Shown here: in pieces, positions 39,756 through 40,000 of the stretch | Layout of the letters: every line of letters begins with the position of its first letter | How positions within the stretch are numbered: position 1 is the stretch's first letter | NCBI GenBank assembly: GCA_002005505.1 | Contig: MVGU01000840.1 | Location: 150,001 to 190,000, forward strand | Origin: Botryococcus braunii | Lineage: Eukaryota > Chlorophyta > Trebouxiophyceae | Length of the DNA: 40,000 nt | Direction of reading: 5' to 3' | Translations under genes and position numbers: made by a program | Notes under the pieces: model-generated | What the model saw: the letters and a program-made list of their open reading frames with translations, nothing else | What the model was told of the DNA's origin: nothing | The model's database searches: none

Positions 39756-40000
39756 CCCTGTTGAATCCTGAAGCCACTTCCAGCCACCTCCTATTGCAGA
39801 CTTATCAGTCTGTGCCTCTGTCTAACCACCGGGACACACCGTCCCGGAAACCGGTCAAGTCCGTGCCACATTGGCTACACTTGTACCAGACATTTGTCAC
39901 ACCGTCGTACTGGCCGTACTGGCAGTACTTGTACCGGAAATTGGCCATACTTGCACCCGAGAGTTGTCACCTTGTGCCGTACTGCCAGTACCTGAACCGG

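Overview
This is a nuclear genomic window from a eukaryote, most likely an alga or another photosynthetic protist. That reading rests on three things: protein-coding exons separated by GT-AG introns with matching phases, very dense simple-sequence DNA in introns and spacers, and a gene for a plant/algal-type EamA (drug/metabolite) transporter with a basic, Ser/Thr-containing N-terminal exon. The lineage cannot be fixed from the sequence alone. No rRNA, tRNA, CRISPR array or intact transposase was recognised.

Left half (about 1.1-22.3 kb), minus strand: two head-to-tail paralogous genes for secreted CotH-kinase-like proteins. Copy B spans 8567 down to 1079 (468 aa) and copy A spans 22275 down to 12553 (466 aa). 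I could assemble both completely: 12 exons each, the same intron positions, the same intron phases, and nine internal exons of identical length. The ORFs of single exons look trivial in isolation; the genes only appear when exons are joined. Both proteins start with a signal peptide and carry conserved cysteines and NxS/T sites, but both lack the acidic W-D-F-D motif of the CotH C-lobe, so they may be pseudokinases.

Right half: a plus-strand, 7-exon EamA-type transporter gene (about 26.7-31.7 kb) with ten predicted membrane segments, running convergent to nothing obvious downstream. Between 34 and 38 kb lie several exon-like minus-strand blocks that I do not recognise; four of them (35848-38001) can be joined in compatible phase. 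A 148-codon plus ORF at 38.3-38.8 kb lies divergently from them, with a 47-bp minisatellite between.

Everything else is repeats: long AC/GT, CT/GA, GGAA, CCCG and GGA arrays, G or C homopolymers, several minisatellites, fold-back elements, and an unusual number of short perfect palindromes, mostly in introns. Low-complexity ORFs over the microsatellites (Ser-Leu, Thr-His, Val-Cys, Arg-Glu runs) are artefacts and are not annotated as genes.
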